Source of the DNA: Syncephalastrum monosporum B8922
Lineage: Eukaryota > Mucoromycota > Mucoromycetes > Mucorales > Syncephalastraceae
Length of the DNA stretch: 64,000 nt
Assembly (NCBI GenBank): GCA_000697355.1
Contig: JNEN01001218.1
Coordinates: 124,001 to 188,000, forward strand
Reading direction: 5' to 3'
Part shown: one piece after another, positions 10,638 to 24,500 of the stretch
Position numbering within the stretch: position 1 is the stretch's first letter
Layout: the number at the start of each line of letters is the position of its first letter
The notes under the pieces: generated by a model
Databases searched by the model: none
Told to the model about the DNA's origin: nothing
The model's input: the letters and a program-made list of their open reading frames with translations, nothing else
Position numbers and translations under genes: made by a program

Positions 10638-11837
10638 TCTTTGGAATATGGATAAAAAAAGAAAGAAAAAGGTGCAAATCCCCGTTGGAACGGCGCAGCA
10701 AAAATGGAAATCCGGATTGTCTGGGCTTTGTTCATGCACATGGCAACCTTGATGTAACAAGCCACACGCCACACTTTCGTTGTCTCTCTCTCTCTCTCTC
10801 GCTCGCTCGCTCTCTTTTTTCGGTGCATTCTATTGGGTCCCCTTTGACAGCACACCCACACTTTGATCTACTATGCTCGCTGTGGTACGACCCGTCTGCT
10901 TTTACTCTGGGTACACAAAGCTGTTATGGCTGAACGGCATATTTGCTTGGCCCTTTAATAGATGTACCCTATTGTAAACGCGTCCTTTTAATTCACCCTT
11001 ACCATAAAAGGGATTCTACCCCACGCGTTCTTTCATTGCGTCAACGGTGATTGAAGCGCGTACCATGAGAGAAATAGACTGCCACGTAGTAGTAACGAGT
11101 CAAAACCCCGCGTGCCATGTAAAGTATCGCCAAAGGCCCCTGTGGATCTGGCTACTGCAGCATGTCTCCTCTGGTCAACTGATCAATGGAACATTATTCA
11201 GCAAGGGTAGAAGAATGGCACACTGGACTTGAGAAGCCAACGATGCAAAAAAAAAAAAAGTAAAGAGAGAAAGCCTTTTTAAGCGTGCGAGGCCTAAAGC
11301 GTGGCCAGGAAAATGAGCTCAGGGGAGACCGCGGAACAAACCATCTTTCTGAAGGCGGGCATTGCTTTTTCTCACAGAAATTGACACCCCGCGTCCACAG
11401 AAATGCATGTGGAGCTCTGAGCTTGTGAGTATTTGAGTAAACTTACGCATTAGAATCTATTCCTCCCACGATAACTAGGTTTTTTCCCTTTCAGGGCAGG
11501 CTCAACAAGAAGCATAATAGAATCATCAAGTCGATGGGCACCATCCTTGTCAGCCATAGAAATGATCCTGCATAATGATACGCGTGTTAATCGCAGTGAT
11601 AAAGGAGCAATCACTGCATGCCCAATGTGTCCCGCACACATCGACTGGTTGCTTAGCCACACGCGGTTCTGGCAGGAAATCAATGGGATAAGATATAAAC
11701 AGCAGCACAGGCCAGTCAGACTTGGGTCAGGTCAACGTCTAGAAACTCCGCCATAGAAAGCGCGTCTTGTCATACAAAAAAAAGCATATCCTTCTTTCAC
11801 TTTTCTATTCTTAATATTGTAACGGCTCCAAGTGATA
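10638..11837. other. Intergenic region, no gene seen
   Basis: These 1.2 kb lie between divergent genes (NMA111 leftwards, SANT-like protein rightwards). A CT/CTCG repeat at about 10780-10815 is probably part of the NMA111 promoter. Short open frames near 11050-11230 and 11450-11760 have no recognisable motif and no splice-supported extension. An A-run lies at 11246-11258. Confidence 0.5.
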
Positions 11838-13280
11838 ATGGAGAGAAAGAAACCGCTCGTGTTCCGGCAAGAGGAACTGAATATCTTTTTTAGTCTGCTG
11901 GAGGACCATCGGCCGTACACTAATGACGACTGGATCAAGATTGCACACGAGTTCAACAAACAGGTCGAAGGCTCACGCCATCGTAGCTCTGACTATCTCA
12001 AGAATCGGTTCCTCCGATGGCTCGATGAAAAGCCGGGTACATTGATCTACTGAAAAATTATATAAATACACAATTGTATACATACATGTATATACAGATA
12101 CATATATTTACACAGCTCTATGTATATTTATGTGTATCTGTATATGTATATGTGTATGTATATCCTCAACCATTCATAATTGATTTTGATTTCATGTAGG
12201 CAAGAACGGCCATGTCACCGAGAGCGCCAGGTTTGTCAAAGCCTTGAGAGAACAGTGGGAGAACGACGACAAGGCATCGGCCTGGCAGACGGAGCACAAC
12301 AAGCGCAAGGTGTGGCGCATGAAGCGGAAACAGCGACGACGCGAACAGGGACTGCCGACCGACACGAGTGAGGAAGAGAACTACAGCCCTCCGGAAGAAG
12401 CGCCGATCCCACCCGAGGAACTGTCTTCCGAGGACGAAGAGGCCCAGGTGCAGAGAATGTTCAACCGCCAGTTCCAGAAAGAATCGGAGCCGTCCGACCG
12501 CTTCAGCGATGCCTCGACCCCGTCGCACTCGGATTACTCTGATCCGGGCGAGGGTCCCTCCCGCGTAAGTCCCGAGCTGCCCCTCAGTGCGCAGTGGGAT
12601 CCCAAGGCGGCCGCAGCCGCTTTCACCGACGCAGGCGAGTCTGACTCGGAAGCGTCCGAGATCGACTTCTTTCGCACCGACCGGCCACCCCCGCCAAAGC
12701 CACGGCCGGGTCCAGGCGTTGGCGCTGCGAAAGAATACGACTACAGCCAGATGTATAAAATAACCGACCAACCGAGCTCCCCGTCCCAAGAAGAAGAAGA
12801 AGACGACGAGGGCCATCTCCGCATAGAGGAGAGCTCGGTCTCGTCTGCGTCGGTGACCTCCTCCCCGAGCTCAAATAGCTCGGACGAGACTTCTTCAGAA
12901 GGACAAGTGAATGAAGAAGATGAATTGAGCGACCTGTATGAAAGAGACGAACGGCTACATGGACGGGCTCGGGCGAGGCTCCTTCAACCCGAATCCTCTT
13001 CGGAAGAAGACACAGAACCCATCATTCGATCATACCCTAGAACCGTCAAGAATTTCGATCTTACCACTGCTATCCTCAACGTAAGCCGAACTAACTATAC
13101 CGGTACCGCAAAACGTAAGCAAACTCATCCTCTTCCCTGTGTTAGCTGAACAATATCAACTCCATGATGAATACCATCGCCCGCATCCAAGAGGACCTGC
13201 GCGAAGAGGTTGACGAACTCAAGGAGCAGATACAGGCCATGCAGATCAAACACGTCAAAAAGGATTACGGCGGGCCATAA
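11838..13280 (+). CDS. SANT/trihelix-like domain protein with C-terminal coiled coil
   Basis: Three exons (11838-12036, 12200-13080, 13146-13280; 1215 nt) encode 404 aa. The N-terminal 65 residues (FRQEELNIFFSLLEDHRP... DWIKIAHEFN...RSSDYLKNRFLRWLDEK) have the spaced Trp/Leu pattern of a Myb/SANT-like helical domain. A basic stretch (KRKVWRMKRKQRRRE, about 90-105) is a likely nuclear signal. A long Ser/Glu/Asp/Pro-rich disordered middle follows. The last about 45 residues (NNINSMMNTIARIQEDLREE...) form a heptad-like coiled coil. The plan suggests an oligomeric nuclear DNA-binding or chromatin adaptor. I do not recognise a named orthologue. The ATG at 11838 is used; an in-frame GTG lies just upstream. 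Intron 1 is unusually rich in TA/TG repeats. Confidence 0.75.
12037..12199 (+). repeat. TA/TG-rich intron of the SANT-like gene
   Basis: The 163-nt intron is about twice the local norm. It is almost wholly made of irregular TATATG/TATGTG repeats, ending in a normal ...TTCATGTAG acceptor. The donor GTACAT is weaker than the usual GTAAG. Confidence 0.6.
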
Positions 13281-13609
13281 TAAATCCATAAAGGCCCATC
13301 CGCAATGCTTTGTTTGCATACCTTACCGCTTATACATAAATACCTCTTCCATCCACTTTTTTCATGCGCCCTTCATATCATCCGCACCTGAGGTAACAAA
13401 AAGTTGAGAGTCTCACACGACATTCCCCATTCTCCCACCCTCCCACCTCCTCTCACCATGAAAGTAGACGACCTGTGCTATATACTACAACCCAAATACA
13501 AACTATATACAATACATGTATTCGCGCCCCGATGATTGTGCTTATTAATGTATGTGTATGTATCGAATGATGACCGACTTGATGTTGCTAAACCGATTCT
13601 TTCTGCATA
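13281..13609. other. Intergenic spacer between convergent genes
   Basis: This 329-bp gap separates convergent stop codons of the SANT-like and Sip3-like genes. It has A/T-rich stretches with AATAAA-like (13279) and TATATACAATACATGTA-type sequences suited to 3' end formation on either strand. No gene seen. Confidence 0.5.
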
Positions 13610-16600
13610 TTAGGCCAACCGCAGCGCCAGCTCTTCTTGCTCCACCTCTTTGCAATCCATGTCCCCCTGGCCGGGCGCGTCAAGACACCGCAACCGCTCG
13701 TCCGACAGCCAGTTCCAGTACTCGTTCTCAATCACGCGCCGCTCCATGGTATTCAGCACGCCAAACGCGTTCAGGAGCTCTAATCGCAGTGTGCCCAGTT
13801 TGTGCCGCGTGTACGTCATCTCGGTCGCCATCAGGCGGTGCCGCGCGTCAAACCACGTGTAGTCGCGCCACGCCAGCGGGTCGTCGCCGCGGTGCCGCTG
13901 GAAATCGGCATAAAACTTACCATGGCCATCCGGGCTGTGCGAGAGGGTATCGAGGTCGCGCAAGAAGACCGCGTGCGAGTGGATCACGGTGGTGGCATTC
14001 TTTTGGGAAGGGTCTGGGCAGGAGAATGTGGTGGGCCGAGGCGGCATATTTGTAGTGTCGGGTCGGTATTGCCAGACGGCGACCAGGCACGCAACCAAGA
14101 CCACGCCCACGAGCGCCATCATTTGGCCAATGCTCAACCAGACCGTGTCTCTCTTCATCCTGCGAGGCGTGGTAAACGGAGGAGGAGGCTGGGGTTTTTC
14201 AGGGACTTTGACCGTGTCGAGCTTGGTCGTGCCGCCCGGAACAGCCAAGTAGCGCTCGTGGTGTTCCAATATCAACTTGACCGTCGCCACGGTGTTCTTC
14301 ATGCCTTTGAAGGCGGCCGAGCGTACCATGGCTAACAATAATGACAGAGCATTAGGTTTCCATCGGGCTTATTTGGACGGGTATGCCAGTTTTTCTTACA
14401 TTTCACCATGATACTCCGGAGCCATTGGACGCCGATGCTGCACGTGACAAGGCATTTGTCTGTCGAAAGCGCAGTGATGCAATACTTGACAAGCGGAATG
14501 AACGCGTCTGCGTACGCGAGGTCAGGTGTCTTGGTGCGACAGACCACGACGTAGCATCTACAATGGAAAATATGAATGAACCATGCCTCAAAAGAACGTG
14601 CATCTTTATTATACCTTCCATCATCCTCCTGTTCGATTTCTTGCGTTTCAATGACATCCGCTTGACCGGAGCGGGCTATTGCGTATGTGCGTGTGTGCGT
14701 GAATACCCAGAATGACACCGTCCTCCGCTTTGCATGACTTACCCACAATCTTTTCCACCGGCATGACATACTTGAGCGTTCGTTCTTGCTTGTTATCCTT
14801 ATTCAGGCACCAAGTCGACACGGACAGGTCTGTGGAAATTAGGGTTAGCGACCTGCCCTTCCAGCGGTCCCACCCCCTCTCTCTCTCTTCTTTTCTGTCT
14901 TTTTCACTTGCCTGAATTGCCTCGGGCATCTGTCACCCGGCCCCATAGCGTCTCATGCGTCGCGTGCGGCCCACTCAGCTTTTCCGAAAACATGTACTCA
15001 AACACACGCTTGGCGCTCGCTCGCATCTCGAACCGCGCCACCACCTCGTCGAGATGGTCCGGGCAAGGGCACGTCACGGGCTCCACCTTGGCTTCCTCGG
15101 GCGCCACACCTTCTGGTCGCGGCTTGTCTTCCTTGTTGGTTTGAGGCGGTGGCAGGGGCGGCGAGCTACTGCTGTGCGCCGCAATGGCAGCTGTAAGCGC
15201 TCCCGTGGCGGGCGACGACGACGACACGCGCTGCATGTCTGCGTCGTGCTGGAGAATTTCTTGCTCGCAGTCCTTGGGCGACGGCATGGCCTGTACCGTC
15301 AGCGGTGTCACGGCCGCATCGATAGCGCTCGCAGGCGTCACGCGATTCACGGCCTTCAACTTGTTTCTGCTCGGCACCACGCTTCGCATCAAGTCAAACT
15401 CGGTCTGGACATCGATCGGCTATCATAGATACGCGAGTGGGTTAGACTAAAAATACACGCGTCCATGTCTATTTTTTTTTCCTGCTTCTGAACTGTACCT
15501 TCTTTTTGGCGCTCTTGGCCGATTCATAGGCTATCTTGAGACGCTCGCATACCAACTCCGCGGACTCGAGCCAGATCCCAAAACAGAACCGCTGTGCATC
15601 GTCGGTTTCGACAACCATGGTCGCCGCCTGCGACGTCGAGTTGAGTGGCCGCTCGACGCTCACCGACTTGATTTCCGTGAGGGGAAGGACAAGCTACGCA
15701 GAAGGTCGGTCTTGGTTACCTAAGCCCTCCTCGACATTTTGCCTTTCGCTTACCGTATTGACAAACGACATGAGCGTGCAGCTGTAGAACCAAAGCCTCG
15801 TCTGCGTCAGGTAGACATGGCCATTGTAGCTATATTCGCCCGAAATACCGTCCCCGCCCGCCTCTGCCTTACGATACATGGATGCCGGGAAGGCTAGTAT
15901 CCGAAGCATCAGTCACATAGACAACTTTTACTTTTCATCAACAGGACACTCACCTTCAAGCACGAGTTCATTACGCGGCACATTATCAAACAGTTTGTGA
16001 AGCTCGCGTTGCCGCGACTGCAGCTCGCCCGTGTAGCCGTTCAGCTGCGCCGTGCCGGCCTCCAGCTCCAGACCGGTCGGCCATACCACAATCGCATTCG
16101 TGTTGCCGTGCGAGACCATCACGTCCCCGCTGTTGTAATACACGTCCGTGCCGCTGCCGCTGCTGCCACCGCCCGTGCCAGTCGTTGCACCGTTCAGCGC
16201 ACTCATGATCCAGGGCATGCTCCACGAAGACGATGATGTATTGGAGGATGGCAACGCTGCCGATGTGTTTTGGGGCGGCGTACCGGACGGCGTCATGCCT
16301 GAAGACGGCGAGACGACCTTGCCGCCGGACGTAGGCGAGTCTCGATCGTGCGCGCCGCCGCCGCTGTCATCGTCACCGTTGAGCGGCGGCAGCTGCTTCA
16401 TGCTTTCCTCATGAACGTAGTGCAGCATGACCGCGATCAGACATGCCGTCGTCGTTGTGTTGGGTAAACGGTTGACGTCGCGTGGCAAAGTGCCGAGCAG
16501 CGGCGAGCTGGAGGCCTGCAGCGCGACTTGGTTTTGGACGACGGTCATGATGGCATTGGGCGCCAACAGCGCAGCCGGTACAGTATCACTGCGTGGCGGT

Positions 16601-18295
16601 TTGGCCGAGGCCTTACTTGCCTCAAAAGCTTGCATCCAGTCCACGAGCTCTTCCTCGGTCTCGGCTTGGAGGACGAGCGGGGCCCTGGAGGTGCGGTCAC
16701 ATGGTAAGCTTAAATCCATCCTTCGTCATGTCTATGCATGCGCGCTGACCCACGCACGTGCATGCACCTGGGTCCAACTTACGTGCCAGGCATTTCAATA
16801 TCGAAGCAGAAACGACGGTCGAGCTCATTGTTCTGGAGACACACCGCCTCGCTCGTGCGTAGGCGGTCCGAAACAACGATGCAGCCCTTGACGCGATTGA
16901 TGTTGGCGGTCGTACACGTGCCGAACCAGCCGTCCTTGAGGAAGCACCAGCGCCGGGCCCAGCTGTAGCGTGACGGGATGCCGACGACAGTGCGTACAAA
17001 GAGGTAGCCTTCTTTGCCTGACCCGCGGCGCTGTGGGGCAAGTGGACGGTGGGTGCGCAAGTTTGGGGAGGAGTAGGTTTCGTTCACGGACGTGCCCACG
17101 CGGTTGAGCTGGGTCGCGTAGTGCTTGAGAGAGCGGTGCGGCCGGATCTGATTCACAAAGTGGTCTTCCAGGGCCTGGCAGGCCGCGTCGATTTTCTTCA
17201 ACTGATACGCGCTTGTTTCTTTGCTCTAAAAGCAACGAATCAAAAAGTTTGCCCTTCAACATCTCTTGCTTGCTTGTGAAGCTCTGTCGGTGACTTACTT
17301 CGTCCAGCCATTGCTGCCACCCGGGTAACATGGCGCGGGGCTGCATGCAGGACTGGTTGGCCTCCTCGGTCTCTTCGATCTGGGCACCCATCGCACCCGA
17401 GAAGCACTCGACGAGGGTATGCTCCAGATTGGCCTTAAATTGAACGAGCTGCATATAGTACAGTCGGCAGGCGCGCGTATATTGTTTGCGCATATCGTAC
17501 GTCTGAAACGCATCCTCGCGGAGCGCACTCGGCTCCTTTGTCCGGCTCAGCGCGGCGTAGCGACTCATCTGCGACTCGTATTTCTCCATGGTTTTTTCAA
17601 ACGATCGCCGTGTGTGCTAGAGAGAGTCATATTAGTGCCATCCATTTACATTTACATGCACGCCATATATGATAGTAAGAACCCAAATAGATTATACCTT
17701 GAATTCCTTTAGCTCGGTGCCCACAAATTGCTGCAGGGGGCGCAGGAGAGTATCGTCCAGGTCGGATATCTAAACTCAACAGCCGACATACGTCAGTGGA
17801 TTTGGACAAAAAATGACCCCATTTTGCTAAATTAAATAGTACCAGCTTGGTCTTGAAGGCGAGATTGCACTGGAGCGTACTCGCAAAGTTATTAATGATC
17901 ATTCCCGCCACCTGAGGATCTATCATGGTGGCATTTTAAGCAGTCTATTTTGCCGTAACTCTGTATTTATTTTACCAATCAAGGACCCATCGAGGTTTTG
18001 CGGCAGCGTCTTCCTGCACAAATTGGCGGTCTGTGCGTTGTACTCTATTGATCGTATGGGTCAGATGAGGCGCAACCACCCATATATGCCATGAATTACT
18101 TGTGACCACATCCATGTATTGGTGCAAGGCTTTGGTAAACCCATCCACCCATTTTTCAAAGTGATCGACCTGCTCTTCCAGGTGGAGGATATTGGCTTTC
18201 CAGACCGGCGTGTCGAGAATGACATCGTGGAGGGTCCAAATGTGGGTGGGGGATGAGATGAGTGAAGGGAATGGCGACTCGGTTTGTGTGGCCAT
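13610..18295 (-). CDS. BAR-PH-GRAM-VASt membrane protein (Sip3/Lam family)
   Basis: This is a likely ER-plasma-membrane contact-site protein of the Sip3/Lam1-Lam3 type, whose VASt (StART-like) domain binds sterol. The reading frame is split by a dozen or so short introns; the first exons are 18295-18100, 18044-17976 and 17919-17843. Domain order follows the family. The N-terminal BAR region has WKANILHLEEQVDHFEKWVDGF and, after two introns, LPQNLDGSLIDPQVAGMIIN. A PH domain follows (EGYLFVRTVVG...YSWARRWCFLKDG). A GRAM-like domain has YLTQTRLWFYSCTL, near 15.8 kb. The VASt region spans about 15.05-14.4 kb. One transmembrane helix (MMALVGVVLVACLVAVW) sits near 14.1 kb, with a short lumenal tail. 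Serine/threonine-rich linkers lie between PH and GRAM. Total length is roughly 1,200-1,250 aa. Confidence 0.85.
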
Positions 18296-18652
18296 GGCGG
18301 TGGCATGAGCCTCTCAAAGGGACAACAGAATAAATGGGAAGAGAGAGGAAAAATAAAGAGAAGAAAGAGTGACAACGGTTTCGCGCAATCCGCATGGATG
18401 GTGAACAGGAGAGGAGAGGACGGACAAATCGAATCCGGTCCCGACTGGCTATCACACATAAGATTGATTGGGGGGTGTGACACATGAAACCCCCACTTTT
18501 CCCCAATCCTGAACAATCACGTCCAAACACTGTATGTGTAATCTAGGGTGATAACGATAGACAGCAGCTGCTATACGACCCGCTCTCTCTTTTACTTGTT
18601 CTTTTCTTGTCTTTTATAATGTGGAATAAGGAGGTATCTTCTGGGGGTGGAA
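18296..18652. other. Intergenic spacer, promoter of Sip3-like gene and 3' end of VPS1
   Basis: The 357 bp separate two minus-strand genes. The half next to 18295 is purine-rich on the plus strand (AGAGAGGAAAAATAAAG), so it is a pyrimidine-rich leader for the Sip3-like gene. Nothing else recognised. Confidence 0.45.
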
Positions 18653-21556
18653 CTACACGGATCCAACGATTTCGTCTGCCTTTTGCAACGCCTATAGATG
18701 ACATCAAATAAAGTCAGATACAAACAATCTTACACATCTTTGTGGTTTCGCTTGCCTCTATCATCTTCTTGCACTCTTTCCGTCTTTGCTGCGTAAACTC
18801 GGACTCCTCCAAGAGCTCGTCGAGCACTTCGGTCTTGTACAGCTCCGCCAGCAGCTCCTTCTGCAGTCCTTTCTTGGCATGGCTCACCAGGTTCAGCATG
18901 ACGGCTTTGGGAACCATGTCGATCATGGTGCGCTTCACAATGTTGTAGTATGACTGGATCAGGAGTTCTAGAGTAAACACGTAAGCCAATCTATCTCGCC
19001 TCCTTCTGATATCACATCCATGCTACATACTGATGACCTCGGTCTCCATCTGCTCGCGCTCCGAAAGGGTGCCTGACGCCTTGAGCGATGCCGGTGGCTA
19101 AAATAAAACGGTGTAAATAAAAAGGCAATAAACGAGAACGCGTCCAAGTGAAACGTGTGCAGCGCCCCCATTCTGGCGAGAAGCTGTTTCACTTTTTCTT
19201 TTTTGCGTTTCTTTTTTTCCCCCATTCTTTCATACCGGTTCCATTAAGCCAGACTTTTTAGTCTTTTTGGGTCCAGAAAAGAAGCTTCCAAAGAAAGACC
19301 CGCTGTCAGATTCTGCACCGGGCGAATGGCCACCGGTTTGAAGTGCGAGCTGACTTGCCCGGTTCTGCTGCTTGAAGGAGTCGGGCGTGCTTGCACCCTG
19401 CGCCTGTTGACGGCTGCCCATCAGTCGCTCGTTGACCATGGCAATCGCTTGATGACCATTCAAAAAGTCGGGGTGCGCCGTGTTGATATAGCATGCTTCC
19501 ATCCTAAGAAAGGCGCGTGAGTTTACATCTGCCCTGTTTGCTCCCCAACCCAATGGCTCTCCGACGACTTACGACACGAGGTCGGTCACAAGCTTCGTGG
19601 TGGGCGTGAGCGCCTTTTTGAAAAAGGAGAGGACCACCTGGTAGAATTTTTCCTTGAGGGCAGGGAATCGCTTAAAGAACTAGTGGCAATAAATCCAAGT
19701 AAATATACCGCAAGACAAAGAAAGAAAAGGCAATATGAAAGTGTGAACTCACCTGCTTGTTCAACAATTGACTAAGAATGCGCACAAGCTCATCATAGAC
19801 CATGTTGATGCACTTAACACTCGGATCCTCGAGCCGCTTGATCTGCTTCTTGATGATCACCTCAAATGCGGTTGTGGCTACGAAGAGTGCAGGCGAAGAT
19901 CCCTAAAAACGGCTCGTCAGTGCAAGGTCGCACAAAATTATGACAGCTTACCGATGAGTTGTACACAATGGTTCGAATATCATCATCCTTGATTTGGTCT
20001 AGCGGATCGATGCTCTTGACGCCATTGGAATACAGTTCGTGAAAGACAAAACTGATGCGCGCACCACCCGAGAGCTCAAAGCTCGAAAGGTCATTGGAGT
20101 TACCGTCGATAATGGTACAAAACTCGTTGGTGAATTCGGTAATAATGTTCAGCACCAAGTTGGCCTGGTGACCGGAGCCATCGCCCAGCGGGTCGCCAAG
20201 CTGAGCAAGCTCCAGCTGGTACTTGCTCAAAGCAGCCTGGATCTTGGCCTTGATCTCGGGCAGTGCGTTGCGAATGTGGTGCATCAAAATCTAGCATGGG
20301 CAGGAAGAAAATAAGTCAGCAAGCGGGTCAGGTGTGTGCGCGGTAAGAGCATTACCATGTTGAGCTTGCGGGCCAAAAAGGGCGTACCGCAGTATTGCGC
20401 CTTGCTTCGGTACGAAGGGTGGTTTTCAAAGAAATCACGTTCGGCATCCAAGGCTTTCTTGATGGTCTTTTTGGTCTCAACATCGCGCTGGCCACGGTTC
20501 ACGACGGGTACGTAACCTATCGAGTGTTTTAGACATAAACGCACGCGCGCTCAGTGACCGTGGATGTGGACTTACCCAGACGCAGAGGGATCACACGACC
20601 GGCGAGAATGTCAATGACGTCGGTGCCCTGGTCCATCAAATCGATCTTGGTGAGCACACCAATAGTGCGCAGACCCTCGGGATCGACTTCTCGCGCGAGC
20701 TTCAAGCCATCCGAGTTGGCCAAATCGCCGTTGGCAGCGGTGACGGCCAAGATGATGGCGTTTGGCTTGGTGATGTACTTGAGAATCATCTCCTTGATTT
20801 GCTTCTCAATGTCCTTGGGCTGGTCACCGACAGGGACCTTATTTACCATCGCATGTGAGCCAGGAACGAAGAAGGAAATAGCGTGCTTTATCTTACTTTG
20901 GTGAGACCGGGGAGATCGACGAGAGTCAGGGTCAGCACATTGGGCGAAAAGATACGAAGGTTGATGGGCTGGGGCGAGACACCTAATCCATTTAGAAAGC
21001 TCAGCAACAGGCAAACTTGGAAACGGACGTTCGTTCGTTCTTACCCAGGTTTTTGCCTGTCTTGAGTTCGGTATCTTTCACGATTTCTTCCCGGATTTTC
21101 TCAAAGTCATAGAACTTTTGGCCGGGCAGGTGCAAGAATTCACCCCACTCATCTGCATTCTCTTCATTGCTGCCGTTTGTGTTGCCGTTGACTTTCGGGG
21201 AGGACGAGGCTGCAGGACGGTTGATGAGTTGCAAGACCTAAGACCCGCACGTATGATAAATGTCGGTCAGTTGAAGCCAAACGAGCGCGACTGTCCACCC
21301 ATTGTGTATTACCAGAGGACGACGAGTGACAATGCCGCTGCCACGGGGCAGGAAGTCTCGGCCGACGATGTTTTCAAGCACGGAACTCTTGCCGCTCGAC
21401 TGAGAGCCAATCACAGTAATCTGCGGCAGGTCGACTGGATTGTGCACGCCGACAGTGGCAAAGGCATCTTGAAGCTTGTTGACTACGTTTCACGTAAGCC
21501 ATCGTTTCGGTGTTTTATGGAAGGATGGTACCTGTTTTGATGAGATGAGTGTCCAT
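18653..21556 (-). CDS. VPS1: Dynamin-like GTPase Vps1
   Basis: Vps1 is a dynamin-family GTPase that self-assembles to cut membranes in vacuolar/endosomal sorting, endocytosis and peroxisome fission. The first exon (21556-21532) encodes only MDTHLIKT plus one base. The second begins VNKLQDAF, matching the known N-terminus of the family. GTPase motifs are present: G1 GSQSSGKS, the switch region around [14 protein letters not shown]3 DLPG and G4 TKID. The dynamin middle domain and GED ([30 protein letters not shown]..) follow, ending [12 protein letters not shown] at the TAG (18653-18655). The variable insert before the GED is Ser/Gln-rich. There is no PH domain, as expected for Vps1. About eleven exons and roughly 700 aa. 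Confidence 0.93.
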
Positions 21557-24500
21557 CCGAGAAGCACAAGAAATAAAAAGATATGGAAATAGGACAGATA
21601 GAGAAAGTGTCACTGCCTGCCTGCCTTGGAACGCGACCGAACAGAATTCAGCTCAGCGGGACAAGCGGGAATATGGGTTTTCACTTCCGCCATTCATTCA
21701 TTGCACATACATACAGTAGGTGGGGCGATCCACCCTATCGACCGTGCACGTACTTTATGTTGCAACACATTCTGAGAACGTCGTGCTGACCGAGACCATT
21801 GTGAGGACTGAAGATACAAGTAGAGATGAACCGGTACCAGGAATTTATATGCAGCTTCTCTATGCGGTTCACTAAAATTCGATTGATACGCTGCTATGTC
21901 TCATTGTTTGAGTCTGACACACTCGACTGTATACTATCTGCTGGTTCATGAGGAGAATATGAGAACAATAACAATATGGGTGAGTGTCGCCCGCTTTTGC
22001 TCTTCTCTTCTCTTCCCTTCCGCTTTGACTTCAATTTTCTCTTCGTTCTCGCCTCCTGCCTTACGCTACTCTATCCGTGTTCACACGATTACATATCCAT
22101 CCCTCCCCGTTACATACTAAGAGAAAAGCAAGGAATAATAGCTTCCCTCTGGTCCGCCTCAATGAGTATTGCACGAGTCAGATTTGGCCCCCACTACCTG
22201 CAGTTGGGGAAACAGATCTTTACCGAGCACTTGAAGCACACGTTCGCAATCCCATCACCTGAAGCTGAGCCCTACACCATAAGAACATGTCGCGTATGCC
22301 ATAAGTGCTTCCATCGTGACAGCATGGCTGTGCAAAGTATGGCACTTATGATGGAAAGCTCTTGTTCGCGAGCGAGAAGCCCATGTGCTTCATACCGCCT
22401 TTGTCCAGAAGGGATTAACCAAGCACCTCTGGTCCGAGCAAGAAGAAGAAAGGGAAGAGAAAGGCGCCCGGGGAAGAAGTCGGCGGGGAGTTGAAAAGAA
22501 GTAGAGTAGTATGAGCCCTTGGACAGGGGCTTTTTTGCCCGTACTAGTTTCTATATACTGTATCTTTGAAAAATATTAAACTTCTTGAGAATGATACGAG
22601 AAGCTCTTTGGAACACCTGCCAGTATGACACAAAAGTACGAGCTATTTGCTGTCAGGCCAAAGGTATACGATGCGGTTTGGGGAAGACGCGTCTTGCTAC
22701 TCACGGCTAGTCCGGAAATCAACATGTAGTACTATTTACAACTGCATATGATCATCACTCTTCGCAGAACGGAACCATGGCAATAGTTGAGAGATTCTGA
22801 CTTTACATGGTGATATATTTGTTACGTGCTTAAACAAAATAGACTTTATTACTGCAATAGCCCCGCCGATATTATCGAGATTACACCATGCCTAGCACAT
22901 CGTCAAGCGTAGGAAAAAACTGTGAACAGTGTTGACGGCTACATTGTAGGCCCTCCTCCCCGGTTGGGCTGCAAGAGTTTGCCTTCTGACACTTTACGAG
23001 ATCTTTCATTCGTTGGCCTAATGTGGGCAAGTATGATTAACCGATGAAAGTTGCGTATAGATAACCGATCCACATACTTGGTTCTGCGGAGACTTTCCCA
23101 AAAGTGGCAGCTTGTATGAGCAGCAGCGTGGCAAAAGCAATAGTGGTCGAAAAGCGCATCTCTTGGTACGTAACAGTGGCAGGCTTATAAGAATATTGAG
23201 CGGGACAACTTGCTTGTTAGATATACCCAAGTTTTATACCTTCTAGTGCACTAATCATAGGGATGTCTCCCGCTTGCATCGAACAAGAAGTTTTTGTTTA
23301 CGGGACATATGTGCTTCCTTTTGCTGTGCTGATACTTCTCTTTTTTCGTTATTTCTACGCCATATAGTATGTTTATACACCCCTGTCCTAGAGATCAAGT
23401 GAAATACTATCACATATAATTGTGGAGGCACTTAGCGATTTGGCGTCCTCAAGCGACAGTCGAAATTTTGAGCGCATCTGCTGCAGACACTTCTTATCCC
23501 TCGAAATTGACAAATGAGAATGATTATCTGTAGAAAGCCTCTACTGAATTTTCCTGTGCTATTCGCGTTGAAGCATTAATTCTGCTTCTACTTGAATATA
23601 CTCTTGTGAGCTGGTTCGTAGCGATGTATCTGTTAAACACCCCCCCCCTGGCATTCATTCCTTACCACAATCAAATCCTGCTGCGCCGGAAAATTGTGGC
23701 TGCATATCGTATCGCCTCCATCGTGTAGACAGCAGTCCAAAGGAGGACGCTGCTAACTTGTATTATGCATGTATTTGCTTCTTTGGAAGCTTACTCCGTC
23801 TTACGGATATTCAGAGAACATTGGACCAATGCAACTGCGCCGACAAAAGGCCTAGTGCAGCGACAGTGGCTGTTCGGATAGCGAGAAACAAATAGTACAG
23901 GATTTTCAATTCACCGTGCAGTGACCTATGTGAGGAAGTGGGTTACCGGCTGTACAGAGCTGTGGCGAACTACCACCCCTCCTGATAATGTCATCTATTG
24001 AGCGCAATAACCTCACATTTTCCATCTAGTACGACAGTGCATTTCTAGGCATGCAACAGACGCCCAAATAGATCCTTGAACGGTGCTCCACTGATATTGA
24101 AGACCTTGGATATCCAAGATGATCACACCAGTATGTCACGACAAAGAGAGAATGATGGCGCTCTCGAAGCATCTATGTCTCAGTCCCACTGATATCACGC
24201 TCAAGTGCTCGATAAATTATGACGAATCCCATATTATAGCAGACCGATTGTGAGCTCCTAGGGGCATAACGACGACATATTTTTCTCTTTTGTTGCTTAT
24301 GCCAGCACAGACGACCTACTGAACGCGTGAGTATCGCTGATATCCATCAACCAAGTAATAGGATCTGGATTTAAGTGACTTGGTATATGGCAACTAGAGC
24401 AACTATAACAGTTGCAATAGTCTAGTACCGAGTCTGTCTACTAAGTGTGTACCAGGTCAAATAAACTGTGGTACGGTGATACCTGCGCTGGATGTAGAGA

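Noticed and set aside
12560..12600. Possible extra intron (GTAAGT...CAG) inside exon 2 of the SANT-like gene
   Set aside because: It would be only about 30 nt and the reading frame continues normally through it.
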